Assembly: GCF_025950235.1 (NCBI RefSeq)
Contig: NZ_JAPDDT010000021.1
Span: forward strand, 1-64,000
Length of the DNA: 64,000 bases
Direction of reading: 5' to 3'
Source: Luteolibacter arcticus
GTDB taxonomy: Bacteria; Verrucomicrobiota; Verrucomicrobiia; Verrucomicrobiales; Akkermansiaceae
A program made the translations under genes and the position numbers. The stretch's first letter is position 1. Each line of letters opens with the position of its first letter. The notes under the pieces are model-generated. The model did not search any database and was not told the DNA's origin. It saw only the letters and a program-made list of their open reading frames with translations. Below, in pieces: positions 53,296 to 61,730 of the stretch.

Positions 53296-53685
53296 TCACT
53301 TTTTGATCGGCACGACGAACATGCACGGTTTGCCATCGGCATTCACGTAGGTGACCTTCTTGGAGGTCGATCCTTTTCCTGCAGGGCCCGAACTCTTGAT
53401 CGTGAACTTCTTCTTGCAGGAATCGCAGTGGACGCTGCCCCCGTCGTGACAAAGAGCCTCTCCTTCCTTGTCGTCGGCGGCTTCTTTCACTGTCATGGAT
53501 TCGCACTCCATGCAGACCAAGGCATAGTGGTCGCCTTTCTTGAGCTTCTGGATTTCCTCTTGAGTGCCCGCCTTGTGGGATCCGAGGTGAATGGTGGTCC
53601 CTTTGCCCGGGGTCTCGGCGGACACGGTGCTGGTGAGACCGGCAGCAAACGCTGCGAGGATGAGGGATCTGAATGTGGATTTCAT
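53296..53685 (-). CDS. Secreted cysteine-rich (zinc-ribbon-like) protein, 129 aa
   Basis: Signal peptide KSTFRSLILAAFAAGLTSTVSA. The mature part has a CMEC pair, then CHDGGSVHCDSCKKKF, giving six cysteines with two histidines in a compact zone (VCMECESMTVKEAADDKEGE, then HDGGSVHCDSC). It looks like a zinc- or metal-binding ribbon. The tail SKKVTYVNADGKPCMFVVPI adds one more Cys. No family is recognised. The frame is open to 53973, but the ATG at 53685 is fixed by the signal peptide. It lies 181 bp downstream of the AraC-type regulator on the same strand, which could control it. Confidence 0.78.
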   Translation of the reverse strand: MKSTFRSLILAAFAAGLTSTVSAETPGKGTTIHLGSHKAGTQEEIQKLKKGDHYALVCMECESMTVKEAADDKEGEALCHDGGSVHCDSCKKKFTIKSSGPAGKGSTSKKVTYVNADGKPCMFVVPIKK

Positions 53686-53866
53686 GGTGGTGGTTGGTTT
53701 CGGTTGCGGGTCCGTGGTCCTCGATTCGCCCCTGTCAGGGGGCGTCGAAGGATGAGCCGAGCGAGACCCGCTCATGGTCTCAACGTAGGACCGCACGAGA
53801 AAACCCGCTCTGCGTCCGTGAGGAAAAACTGCGCATTTTCTCGGAACGAACGGCTTGGCGCTGCCC

Positions 53867-54793
53867 TCAAATAGTGGTGTCTGCGGCGCGGAATTCCCGA
53901 GGGGAGCAACCCTCGACCCTTTTGAATGCGCGGTTGAACTGCGAGAGCGATTGGAAGCCCACGTCGAAGGCAATCTCGCTGATCCTCAAGTCCGGATTCT
54001 GGAGGAAATCCCGGGCTTTTCCGACGCGGACCCTGCTCACGTATTCGACGAAGTTGACGCCCGTCGCCTCGACGAATTTACCGCTGAAATAATTGGCACT
54101 CATGCCCGCTACAATGGCCACCGCGGCAAGCGAGATTTCGTCGCTACTATGCTGGTCGATGAAGAAACAAGCCTTCGAGATCTCCGGGCGCTCCGGCTTC
54201 TGCTGATTCAGGATAAGCAAGTTCCCGCAAGAGGCGAGGTTGTGCGCAAAGATGTCGATCAAATGAATCAGCGCCTCGTACTGACGGGGCGCGATCACCC
54301 GGCTATTGAACCAAGCTTCCTCTGCTACCTTCAGATCGACCTGAGATCCCCAGGCCGCGAGGATCCGCGCGATCGCCTCAAATTGAGACCGGTCGGGCTG
54401 ATGGAGCAGGACTTGCCCGGTTTGGAGGAAGGCGATGAGGTTCTCGCCGATCCGCACCGGCACCGAGGTTTCGCAGAGTCCGGCGAAACCTTTGAGTGTT
54501 CTGGGAGCAAGCTGCGCTTCGCTCTCCACCTTTCGCTGCAAGTTGTAGGAGGCGGTGCACCATTGGGCGGTGTCCGCCATCAGCGTGCAGAATGGGTTCT
54601 CCTGCTTCCGAACATACCGGATCACGGTAAGCATTTCCGGAGCATGGAGCAGTAGCGGAAGGCCGGTCCCTGCCACGAATGCACGCTCGTAATCGCGGTA
54701 AACCTTCGACTCGGTCAGCAGCGTGACGACGCCCTTTTCCGCCCGCTTGACGCCTGCCGTGCGGGGTGGGGATTTGAGTGATTCTGTCATCAT
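53867..54793 (-). CDS. AraC-family transcriptional regulator with PocR-type sensor domain
   Basis: 308 aa. The N-terminal 190 residues fit a PocR domain: YRDYERAFVAGTGLPLLLHA, NPFCTLMADTAQWC, and a Cys/His-bearing middle (GFAGLCETSVPVRIGENLIA) as in ligand-binding PocR proteins. The C-terminal ~100 residues carry two AraC HTH motifs: SLAAVAIVAGMSANYFSGKF and RISEIAFDVGFQSLSQFNRAF, followed by KRVEGCSPREFR. The first in-frame ATG pair is at 54793/54790; the track is open to 54820, but those residues are not conserved. PocR domains bind small hydrocarbon or diol ligands in some proteins; here the ligand is unknown. Confidence 0.9.
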   Translation of the reverse strand: MMTESLKSPPRTAGVKRAEKGVVTLLTESKVYRDYERAFVAGTGLPLLLHAPEMLTVIRYVRKQENPFCTLMADTAQWCTASYNLQRKVESEAQLAPRTLKGFAGLCETSVPVRIGENLIAFLQTGQVLLHQPDRSQFEAIARILAAWGSQVDLKVAEEAWFNSRVIAPRQYEALIHLIDIFAHNLASCGNLLILNQQKPERPEISKACFFIDQHSSDEISLAAVAIVAGMSANYFSGKFVEATGVNFVEYVSRVRVGKARDFLQNPDLRISEIAFDVGFQSLSQFNRAFKRVEGCSPREFRAADTTI

Positions 54794-55137
54794 TCCGAGT
54801 GGATGGAGACCAAAGTCCAAAGCGACGGCGAGAGGGCGATTGGAGCCGTCAACCCAAACTCGACCCTACGGCCGGTGGGAAGAACCCCTAATGGTTTCTT
54901 TCACCAATCGCGTGGCCCTCGCGGGATGGGGCAACCCGAAGAAATGCGTACAATATTGGTGGGGACGCATAGCGGGAGATCGGGTGTTGCTTCAGATTCT
55001 TCAAGCAGGGTGTGGAAGAGTTCACCTGATGCGACCCAAGCACTCCGGTTGCTGGAGAGTCCAAGCACGAAGAAAGATCCAAGGGGAGACCCATCGCGGT
55101 CCGGCACCGTCAGAACGGGCAGGACGGCATCCCAACG
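54794..55137. other. Gene-free region between the AraC-type gene and the AtpC-like gene
   Basis: No gene is supported. Frames on both strands here give Arg/Pro/Trp-rich, low-quality sequence. It must contain promoters for the two divergently transcribed genes. No clear operators or hairpins were seen. Confidence 0.5.
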
Positions 55138-55425
55138 ATGAACAACCTGACCGTCGAGCTGAGCACCCCGGGTGGCCAGGTCTTCACCGCGATCGCGTCG
55201 TCCATCGACGTGCGAACGGAGGATGGCGGCATTCATGTCAACTCCGACGAAGGGAGCTTCTTGAACCTGATTCACGCGACCGAGATCACGCTCCGGACTG
55301 CCGAGGGCACTTACGTCTTCAGCTTGGAGAATGCGGTCGCTGGACTGAAAGGTCGCACCTTCACCGTCCTCGCGGAACGTATCCGCCGGATCGAACCGGG
55401 GGCTGCTTCTGAGCTTACACCGTGA
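55138..55425 (+). CDS. ATP synthase epsilon-like beta-sandwich domain protein, 95 aa
   Basis: The pattern LTVELSTPGGQVFTAIASSI, then TEDGGIHVNSDEGSFLNLIH, and TLRTAEGTYVFSLENAVAGL closely follows the N-terminal beta-sandwich of F1-ATPase epsilon subunits (VxTPEGxVFxxxVxSVxxPTxDGEIGVLPGHAP). The C-terminal helical hairpin of true epsilon subunits is missing, and no other atp genes are nearby. It may be an AtpC-like domain used elsewhere. The ATG at 55138 is the natural start. This is a fold-level resemblance, not a confirmed orthologue. Confidence 0.6.
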   Translation: MNNLTVELSTPGGQVFTAIASSIDVRTEDGGIHVNSDEGSFLNLIHATEITLRTAEGTYVFSLENAVAGLKGRTFTVLAERIRRIEPGAASELTP

Positions 55426-55812
55426 TGTCCGTCATCACCCAACGAGCAATGCACTCGCCGTCTCAATCCTCCGCTACCCGGGGCATGTTTCCCTCCGCCG
55501 GGGCTGTGTTGACGTTCGCTGCGGCGAAAGAACCATTCGAGACCATTCGGGTCAGGACGCGCATTTCAACAATGCCTCCAGCTGTCTTCATTACCCGATA
55601 GCCGCTCGGCACCGCTCTCGCCGTCGTTGCAGGCCAATAGCGCATCGCCGTCCCCGCTCATCCGCTCCAACGCGCTGACTGGATTCGCAGCAGGCTTTCC
55701 ACCACACCGGATAGACCGCAGGTCGCTTCCCTCTCAGGCCGGAATCGGAATCCCACCACCCGCCCGCTTTCTCCCCTTGGCACCGCCGGTTCGGCACGCC
55801 ACGCTCCGCCGC
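55426..55812. other. Gene-free region upstream of the inositol monophosphatase gene
   Basis: About 390 bp with no supported gene. A 60-codon minus-strand frame (55463-55645) reads RVMKTAGGIVEMRVLTRMV and ends PRVAED, but no signal, start context or family supports it. No obvious hairpin was seen. Probably promoter sequence plus a decayed gene. Confidence 0.45.
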
Positions 55813-56562
55813 GTGACCGACCTCGAACTCACCGTCCACGCCGCCAAGGAAGCGGGCAAGCTGCTCAAAGCGAACTTCGGCCTGGAGGCCGCCGTCGACG
55901 AAGCCACCCACCACGACATCAAGCTCGCGCTCGACAAGGAGTCGCAGCAGCTCATCGAGGACATCCTGCTCGGCGCCCGCCCCGGCGATGCGCTCTACGG
56001 CGAGGAAGGCATGGGCGGCAATCCCGACAGCGACCGCGAGTGGATCGTCGATCCCATCGATGGCACGGTGAATTTCTACTACGGCATCCCCCACTTCTGC
56101 GTCTCCATCGCCCTGCGCGACAAGGGTGAGGTCACCGTCGGCGTGATCCATGATCCGATCGTTGGCGAGACCTGGACCGTCGAAAAAGGCGGCGTGCCGA
56201 TGCACAATGGTCGGCCGATTTCCGTCAGCAAGCGCACCAAGCTCGAGGAGTGCGCTCTCTTCGTCGGCTGCGGCAAGGACGAGGAAGCCCTGCGCACCGG
56301 CCTGGAGCGTTTCCGTAAGGCCTCGCTGAAGGCCCGCAAGATGCGGATGATGGGCAGCGCCGCGCTCGGCATGGCCTACATCGCCAGCGGCCGGCTCGAC
56401 GGCTACATCGAGTCCCGCATCTCCCTCTGGGACATCGCCGCCGGCAAGCTGCTCGTCGAAGCCGCGGGCGGCAAGGTCCTGCTCGAACCCTCCCCGGATC
56501 ACCCCGATTCCTGGGCCATCGTCGCCACCAACGGCAAGATCCCGATTGAGGAGATTCTCTAA
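55813..56562 (+). CDS. Inositol monophosphatase family protein
   Basis: 249 aa. Metal-binding signatures are intact: GEEGMGG (Glu), DPIDGTVNF (Asp-Pro-Ile-Asp-Gly-Thr) and a C-terminal WDIAAGKLLVEAAGG. These are diagnostic for the IMPase/SuhB/CysQ superfamily, which removes phosphate from sugar or inositol phosphates or PAP using Mg2+. The start is GTG 55813 (GTGACCGACCTCGAA); the frame is open back to 55627, but that part is Pro/Arg-rich and lacks similarity. It is followed by a degenerate CTCAACT repeat and ispF. Confidence 0.92.
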   Translation: MTDLELTVHAAKEAGKLLKANFGLEAAVDEATHHDIKLALDKESQQLIEDILLGARPGDALYGEEGMGGNPDSDREWIVDPIDGTVNFYYGIPHFCVSIALRDKGEVTVGVIHDPIVGETWTVEKGGVPMHNGRPISVSKRTKLEECALFVGCGKDEEALRTGLERFRKASLKARKMRMMGSAALGMAYIASGRLDGYIESRISLWDIAAGKLLVEAAGGKVLLEPSPDHPDSWAIVATNGKIPIEEIL

Positions 56563-56674
56563 GTTGAGAGTCGAAAGTTGATGGTTGAGAGCAAAGTCAA
56601 AAGCCAAGGCCCCAGCCACACACTCTCAACTTCTTCCGCCTCTCAACTCTCAACCCCAAACTCTCAACTCTTCC
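56563..56674. repeat. Degenerate CTCAACT-type short repeat between IMPase and ispF
   Basis: The segment is built of short repeats on both strands: GTTGAGAGT, GTTGATGGTTGAGAG near 56565-56590, then CTCTCAACTTCTTC, CTCTCAACTCTCAACCCC and CTCTCAACTCTTCC up to the ispF start. The two halves are reverse-complementary in flavour, so a long imperfect stem is possible. It replaces the usual ribosome-binding region of ispF. Confidence 0.65.
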
Positions 56675-57139
56675 ATGATCGGCTTCGGCTACGACGTTCA
56701 TCAATTCAAGGAAGGCCGCCCGCTCATCCTCGGCGGAGTGGAGATCCCGCATACCGAGGGGCTCGACGGCCATTCGGATGCGGACGTGCTGTGCCACGCG
56801 ATTGCAGATGCGGTGCTGGGCTCGCTCGGCCTGCCGGACATCGGCCACTACTTCCCGCCCGGCGATCCCGCCTGCCTCAACATTTCCTCGCTCAAGATCC
56901 TGGAGAAGGCCGCCGCCCTCTGCCGCGAGCAAGGTTTCACGCTGGTGAACATCGACAGCACCCTCGTCGCCGAGGCCCCGAAGATCCTGCCGCACCGTGA
57001 GGCAATGAAAGCGAACATCGGCCGCGCCCTTGGCCTCGATCCGGCACGCGTCGGCATCAAGGCGACCACCAACGAGACCATGGGCTTCGTCGGCCGCCGC
57101 GAAGGCATCGCCGCGATGGCAGTGGCCCAGGTAAAATAA
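56675..57139 (+). CDS. ispF: 2-C-methyl-D-erythritol 2,4-cyclodiphosphate synthase
   Basis: 154 aa, the family length. All metal and substrate residues are visible: GYDVHQF (Asp and His metal ligands), GHSDADVLCHAIADA, DIGHYFPPGDP and the ending ATTNETMGFVGRREGIAA. It catalyses a cyclisation step in the MEP isoprenoid pathway, so this organism uses the MEP route. The ATG at 56675 follows the CTCAACT repeat. It converges with the AI-2E-type gene. Confidence 0.95.
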   Translation: MIGFGYDVHQFKEGRPLILGGVEIPHTEGLDGHSDADVLCHAIADAVLGSLGLPDIGHYFPPGDPACLNISSLKILEKAAALCREQGFTLVNIDSTLVAEAPKILPHREAMKANIGRALGLDPARVGIKATTNETMGFVGRREGIAAMAVAQVK

Positions 57140-57261
57140 GGAGCAGCGACATTTCTGTCGCTGGCACATGAAGTTACGCGAGGCATACCACGGGGATTCT
57201 TCGAGTCGAAAACGGCCCTAGGAAACAGCAGTTGCACCACCCTTCCTTTCCTCGAAAATAG

Positions 57262-59598
57262 TCACCCAGTCACCTCCGCCAAGCGCTCGATCTCCTCCGC
57301 CACCTCCGCCGCGTTCGCTTTGAGCAGCCGGCTTTCCTGCGGGGTCAGCGACCGCGGCTCGGTGTCCATCAGACAAAGCGCGCCGATCGTCTGCCCGTTG
57401 GCCATGCGGATCGGCGCACCCGCATAGAAGCGGATGTGGTGCTCGACCACCATTGGGTTCTTCGCGAAACGGCGGTCGCGCTTTAGATCCTTGATCACCA
57501 CCAGCCCATCCGCGGCGATCACATGCCCACAAATCGAAAGATCGCGCGGCGTGCCCCCTTCTTCCACTAGCTGCTCCGGCAACCCGCTGTGGGACTTGAA
57601 CCACTGCCGGTCGCGATCCACCAGCGTGATCGCGGTCATCGGCACGTCGAAGACCCGCGCCAGCTTGGCGGTCACATGATCGAGCACGGGTTCTCGCTCT
57701 GTATTGACCAGACCGAGGCGATCCAAGGTGATCAACCGCTCGTCCTCATCTTCGGGAAGCGAAGCCGGCACGGTTTCCTTCGCCAGGGTGGACGAGACGC
57801 GCCCCGCATATTCGATCAACTCGGCGATCTCCGTGAAGACCTCGTCCGCGCCGGCTTCCCTCAGTGCACTCGCCTCGCTCTCGGACATCTCGTCCTCCTT
57901 TCCCCACAGACCCACGGCCAGCTTCACGTCCGGGAAGGCGTTCCGCACCTTGCGGCACAGCGTGCGCGCATGGCCGGATGCTGAAGGTGCAACAACCGAC
58001 ACGCACACCAGATCCGGCTGACTGCGCTTCAGGGCCTCGATCAATTCGCTAACCACGCGCCGCGCGGGCAACTGCTCCGCTTCGAAGCCCTCCTGCCGCA
58101 GCACATGCACCAGCATGCTGCCCGCCATCTCATCCCGCTCGGCACGCGCCGCCAGACAGCAGACGTGGCATTCCACTGCAGGCGGCTGCTCCCCTTCCGC
58201 TCCAAGCGCCGGCCGCTCGGCCAGTTCCTCCACCAGGTCGCCCATCGCATGGATGATCTGGTCGCGTTGCTCCCGGTCGATCGATGCCATCTGGTGGTCG
58301 CGTTCCGCGGCAATCATCACCGGGATCAGCACCGTGTCATAGAGTTCCACCAGCGGCTTGGTCTTGAGGAAGGAATCCGCTAGTTCAATCTCGTCGTGTT
58401 CACCGCGCCGCAGCAGCCGCTGGTAACAATCGTCCGCCGGCGTGAGCGCCTCCTCTTCCCCCAGCATCACGCTGAAAAAGGAAAGCTGCGGGATATGCCG
58501 GCCCATCACCACCAAGCAAACGGTGAAGGGAGTCGAAAGCACCAGGCCGGGCGTCCCCCACATCCATGTCCAGAATACCGCCGCCACGATCAGCGCCACC
58601 GGCGAGACCCCGGTGCTGGCGCCGTAGAGCCACGGCTCGAGCACGTTATTGCTCACCAGTTCCAGCACGACAAACAGTCCGATCGTCAGCAGCGGCGTGT
58701 GCCAGTCCGGCGACACCGCCAGTGACAGCAGCACGGGAAAGACCGCCGCGATCCACGGGCCGATGTACGGGATGAATCGTAGCCCGGCGGCCAGCGCGCC
58801 CCACAACACCGCATTGGGCACGCCGATGAAATACAAGCCGATCGCCAGCGGAATCCCGTAGGTCACATTCACCACCAGCAGCATCAGCAGGTATTTCCGC
58901 ACGCGGGTGCCCGCTTCATCGAAAGCCTTGGTGGTGGCACTGATACGTCCTTGCCCGATCAGCCGCAGCAGCCGTCCCCGCAGGTCTTCCCGCTTCAGCA
59001 GCATGAACGTCGTCAGCAGCAAAACCAAGGCCGCCGTTCCCAACGGGCCGGCGATCTGCCCCACCATGGTTTGCACGGTTTTTATTGGTCCACCTTCCGT
59101 CGGCCCCTCCACCACTTCTACCGGCATCGGGTCGCTAGTCGTGGGAGCTTCGCCGGAGGACTCATCCCCCTGCTTGCCCGGCAGCTCCTTTTTCAGGTCG
59201 TCCAATGTTTCGTTAAGCCGGCTGAGCACCCCGCCCGTGGGAGTCTGGAAGGAGCGCAACTTCGTGCGGATGTTTTCCTTATAACCCGGCAATTGGCCCG
59301 CAAGATCCACCGCTTGGCTGCCGATCATCCACCCTAGGGAGATCGTCGCCGCCAAGATCAGGGTCATCGCGGCAAGCACCGCCGTCACATTCCCCACCCA
59401 CCGCTGCACCTTGTTCACCAGTGGGGTCAGCAGGAAGGTGATCAGCGCCGCCAACGCGAGCGGTATTAAAAATTCGCGGCCGAAATACAGTCCCGCCAGC
59501 AAGGCGGACGTCAGGCATACCGCAAAGATCCCCGACAGCGAATCGGCGGCGGGGCGGCGTTTATGGGGCGGGAGGCGGACAGTGCCGGTGGATGCCAT
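57262..59598 (-). CDS. AI-2E family (PerM-like) transporter with cytosolic B12-like region and GAF domain
   Basis: 778 aa. The N-terminal ~400 residues carry about eight TM helices typical for AI-2E/PerM proteins (IPLALAALITFLLTPLVNKV, GLRFIPYIGPWIAAVFPVLL, VSNNVLEPWLYG). The usual cytosolic region follows (YQRLLRRGEHDEIELAD, CLAARAERDEMAGSMLVHVL), with a cobalamin-binding-like fold but no clear His ligand. A GAF domain is appended at about 625-773: VFDVPMTAITLVDRDRQWF, ICGHVIAADG, RFYAGAPIRMANG and GALCLMDTEPR. Physiological substrate is unclear. ATG 59598 is chosen; the frame is open to 59742. Confidence 0.87.
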   Translation of the reverse strand: MASTGTVRLPPHKRRPAADSLSGIFAVCLTSALLAGLYFGREFLIPLALAALITFLLTPLVNKVQRWVGNVTAVLAAMTLILAATISLGWMIGSQAVDLAGQLPGYKENIRTKLRSFQTPTGGVLSRLNETLDDLKKELPGKQGDESSGEAPTTSDPMPVEVVEGPTEGGPIKTVQTMVGQIAGPLGTAALVLLLTTFMLLKREDLRGRLLRLIGQGRISATTKAFDEAGTRVRKYLLMLLVVNVTYGIPLAIGLYFIGVPNAVLWGALAAGLRFIPYIGPWIAAVFPVLLSLAVSPDWHTPLLTIGLFVVLELVSNNVLEPWLYGASTGVSPVALIVAAVFWTWMWGTPGLVLSTPFTVCLVVMGRHIPQLSFFSVMLGEEEALTPADDCYQRLLRRGEHDEIELADSFLKTKPLVELYDTVLIPVMIAAERDHQMASIDREQRDQIIHAMGDLVEELAERPALGAEGEQPPAVECHVCCLAARAERDEMAGSMLVHVLRQEGFEAEQLPARRVVSELIEALKRSQPDLVCVSVVAPSASGHARTLCRKVRNAFPDVKLAVGLWGKEDEMSESEASALREAGADEVFTEIAELIEYAGRVSSTLAKETVPASLPEDEDERLITLDRLGLVNTEREPVLDHVTAKLARVFDVPMTAITLVDRDRQWFKSHSGLPEQLVEEGGTPRDLSICGHVIAADGLVVIKDLKRDRRFAKNPMVVEHHIRFYAGAPIRMANGQTIGALCLMDTEPRSLTPQESRLLKANAAEVAEEIERLAEVTG

Positions 59599-59710
59599 GG
59601 GAGCGGGTATGATTTCCTTTTGCAGATTCGGGGCCGATTTCGCGAGGCCCTGTGGCTGGGGATTTCCCGGCATAACCCCATCGTTCCCAAGATGGAATGC
59701 ACGACGCACG

Positions 59711-60049
59711 ATGACCGGTAATGCATTATGCATCAGTCGCACTGACCTTGCGGTGTCACCTTTCTGCCGCTACGCAGAGCCCGTGTTTCCCGGCAAACCG
59801 GACCGCCCGTATTTCGAAAGCTGGCTGAGGCGCACCCGCAAGCAGCTCGCGGGCAGCGGCCGGCTCAGCGAAATCGCGCTTATCCTGTCCCGGGATGATG
59901 GCCGGACTCTTCAGGACTGGAGCACCTATCTGCGGGAGGTCCTTGAAAAGGAGGTCACTCCCTCGCTCGACCTGCTCACGAAAATCGACGCCATCCTCGC
60001 CAAGCCGGTGCGCTCGAAAGCGCCGCTCGAAACACCGCCCCTCTTCTGA
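59711..60049 (+). CDS. Conserved hypothetical protein, 112 aa
   Basis: A hydrophilic protein: FPGKPDRPYFESWLRRTRKQ, GSGRLSEIALILSRDDGRTL, DWSTYLREVLEKEVTPSLDL, LLTKIDAILAKP. The helical pattern resembles the phage-like XRE-type small regulators of Verrucomicrobia, in which a short helical region is followed by a 'LLxKIDAILA' segment, but I could not name a family. The first start is ATG 59711; the longer frame from 59411 overlaps the AI-2E gene and is rejected. It is divergent from the AI-2E gene, and AT-rich DNA follows it. Confidence 0.6.
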   Translation: MTGNALCISRTDLAVSPFCRYAEPVFPGKPDRPYFESWLRRTRKQLAGSGRLSEIALILSRDDGRTLQDWSTYLREVLEKEVTPSLDLLTKIDAILAKPVRSKAPLETPPLF

Positions 60050-60132
60050 GAGCTTGCTAAGATAAATTAATTATCAATCTTTTTAAAATTTCCCTTGCCC
60101 ATGATCGCAGCTCATCGGAGAATACTTCCGAC

Positions 60133-60717
60133 ATGAAGCACTTTTCTTCACTTGCGATCGCGCTCTGCCTCGCCTCCACCGCCGCTCAAGCCGGTGAGCC
60201 GGCAGCAGCTCCTTCCTCCTATTCCCCGGCTCCCAGCAGCGGTCCGCTCTGGAGCTGGTTCGTCGGCGGTTCCGCTGGCTACTTCTTCGATGCCGAGGAA
60301 GCCTATTACACCCTCCACTTCGGCGCCAAGATCGCCGAAACCGGGTCGGTGACGCACTCGCTCTTCGTGGAAGGCCTCTACACCGAAGTGGACAGCCTCG
60401 CCGGCGTCGTCAACACCGACATCATCCCGGTCACGCTGAACTACAAGGCGGACATCGCCATCAACGAGCGGTTCTCCTTCTATGCCGGTCTCGGCCTCGG
60501 TGGCGCGTTCATCGATTCCAGCGCTGGTGCCTTCAGCGATGACTCCGTGGAGCTCGCCGGCCAGATCTTCGCCGGCCTCGGCTACGATGTGACCGAGAAC
60601 TTCGAGATCTACGGCGGTGGCCGCTGGCTCTGGGTGGACGACAGCTCCGTCGGCCCGATTTCCATCGAAGTCGGCGACGACGTGGGTGCCGAGCTCGGCC
60701 TCCGCTTCAAGTTCTGA
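60133..60717 (+). CDS. Small outer-membrane beta-barrel protein
   Basis: 194 aa. Signal peptide MKHFSSLAIALCLASTAAQA, then a Pro/Ser linker (PAAAPSSYSPAPSSG), then eight or so alternating strands of the OmpA/OMP_b-brl kind (WSWFVGGSAGYFFDAEEAYY, HFGAKIAETGSVTHSLFVEG, FSFYAGLGLGGAFIDSSAG, ENFEIYGGGRWLW). The C-terminal residue is Phe (LGLRFKF), the outer-membrane insertion signal. Probably an eight-stranded barrel. A terminator follows 34 bp after the stop codon. Confidence 0.85.
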   Translation: MKHFSSLAIALCLASTAAQAGEPAAAPSSYSPAPSSGPLWSWFVGGSAGYFFDAEEAYYTLHFGAKIAETGSVTHSLFVEGLYTEVDSLAGVVNTDIIPVTLNYKADIAINERFSFYAGLGLGGAFIDSSAGAFSDDSVELAGQIFAGLGYDVTENFEIYGGGRWLWVDDSSVGPISIEVGDDVGAELGLRFKF

Positions 60718-60751
60718 TCTGATTTGACCCTTCTTTCGATACAGCACAGCC

Positions 60752-60784
60752 AAGGCCTTCCGGTTCACGCCGGAAGGCCTTTTC
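60752..60784 (+). terminator. Rho-independent terminator after the outer-membrane protein gene
   Basis: A 12-bp stem (AAGGCCTTCCGG/CCGGAAGGCCTT) with a TTCACG loop, followed by TTTTC. It lies 34 bp after the stop codon. Confidence 0.93.
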
Positions 60785-60796
60785 TTTGGTGGAGGA

Positions 60797-60873
60797 CTGG
60801 GAGCGCGGAATTCATTCCGCCCGTAAGTCCGGATTCCCGATCTACCTAGGCGGAATGAACTCCGCGCTCCCAG
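60797..60873. repeat. Inverted pair of the dispersed palindromic repeat
   Basis: The left arm (60797-60823) has CTGGGAGCGCGGAATTCATT and matches the 3494 copy with one base changed. The right arm (60849-60873) is GGCGGAATGAACTCCGCGCT and so on, its inverted partner. Together they form a stem of about 23 bp with a short loop, overlapping the end of the HAD gene on the other strand. It may serve as a terminator for the HAD gene. Confidence 0.8.
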
Positions 60874-60876
60874 TTT

Positions 60877-61599
60877 TCACAGCCCCGTGACCCGTCGCAG
60901 CACCTCGCGGGCATGCCCTGCCTTCCCGCTCCATGGCTTCGCCGGGCGCTGGATCTCCCAGCCGCGCGCTTCCCCGATCGCCGTAAGCTTGGGTGAAGGA
61001 TTTACCAAGGTATTCTCCTCGCAACATTCCAGCATCGGCAGGTCCGCCGAGCTGTCGGAGTAGCCATGGCTGCGCGGCCACACTCCCTCGGGAGGCGCAC
61101 CGATGATCTCCGAGAGTCGTCGTACTTTCTCGGCACCCTTGTGATTGCGCAGTTCCGGCAAGAGCGGCATCGCACCCAGCCATTCGACCGGCGTGCCCAG
61201 CGCGAGGTCGAAGCCGAGCACCCGCCCCACCTCCTTCGCATAAAATTCCGGGCTCGCCGAAGCCAGCACCGTCAGGTGCCCCGCATCGCGATGGCGCTGC
61301 AGCTTCTCCAGCATCACCTCATAGCACCGTGCTGGGAAAAACTCCGCGACGAAATCCCTCGCCCAGCCCTCGATCTTCGCATGATCCGCGCGCCAGAGGT
61401 AGCTCAGGAAGACCCGCTTCATCCCCTCGTCGCCGAGGATCTTCGCGGCCGGCACGAACGCGGCGAAGAAGCCGAGATACGCCCGCCTCCAACCCTCGCG
61501 CCTCACCACGTGATCGCAGAACAGCATCTGCGTGTCCCAGGCGATCAGGGTGCCGTCGAGATCGAACAAGGCCAGCCCCCGCTCCATCTTTTCCCGCAT
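60877..61599 (-). CDS. HAD-family (subfamily IB) phosphatase
   Basis: About 240 aa from ATG 61599 (a GTG at 61611 is also possible). The first motif is LFDLDGTLIAWDT (nucleophile Asp and second Asp), a Thr/Ser motif is in LTVLASASPEFYAKEV, and the third motif is the SHGYSDSSADLPMLE region with its Asp pair. This is the HAD-IB layout of phosphoserine phosphatase-like and 1-acyl-glycerol-linked enzymes; the substrate is not predicted. The frame is open to 61776, but upstream residues are Arg/Gly-rich and unlike HADs. It is divergent from the secreted CxxCH protein gene. Confidence 0.9.
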   Translation of the reverse strand: MREKMERGLALFDLDGTLIAWDTQMLFCDHVVRREGWRRAYLGFFAAFVPAAKILGDEGMKRVFLSYLWRADHAKIEGWARDFVAEFFPARCYEVMLEKLQRHRDAGHLTVLASASPEFYAKEVGRVLGFDLALGTPVEWLGAMPLLPELRNHKGAEKVRRLSEIIGAPPEGVWPRSHGYSDSSADLPMLECCEENTLVNPSPKLTAIGEARGWEIQRPAKPWSGKAGHAREVLRRVTGL

Positions 61600-61730
61600 T
61601 TCCTCCGTCACGCCCGGAGCTTCCCCCCGCCCTCTCCCCAGCGTCAAGCGCGCCCGGCCGCAGGAATTTTCCGCAGCGATTGAATAAATCATCCGCCCGG
61701 CCCGACCAACACCGGCCCCCTCTTCCGGCC

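Noticed and set aside
55463..55645. A 60-codon minus-strand frame with RVMKTAGGIVEMRVLTRMV
   Set aside because: The sequence is coherent in style but has no start context, signal or family; I cannot support it as a gene.
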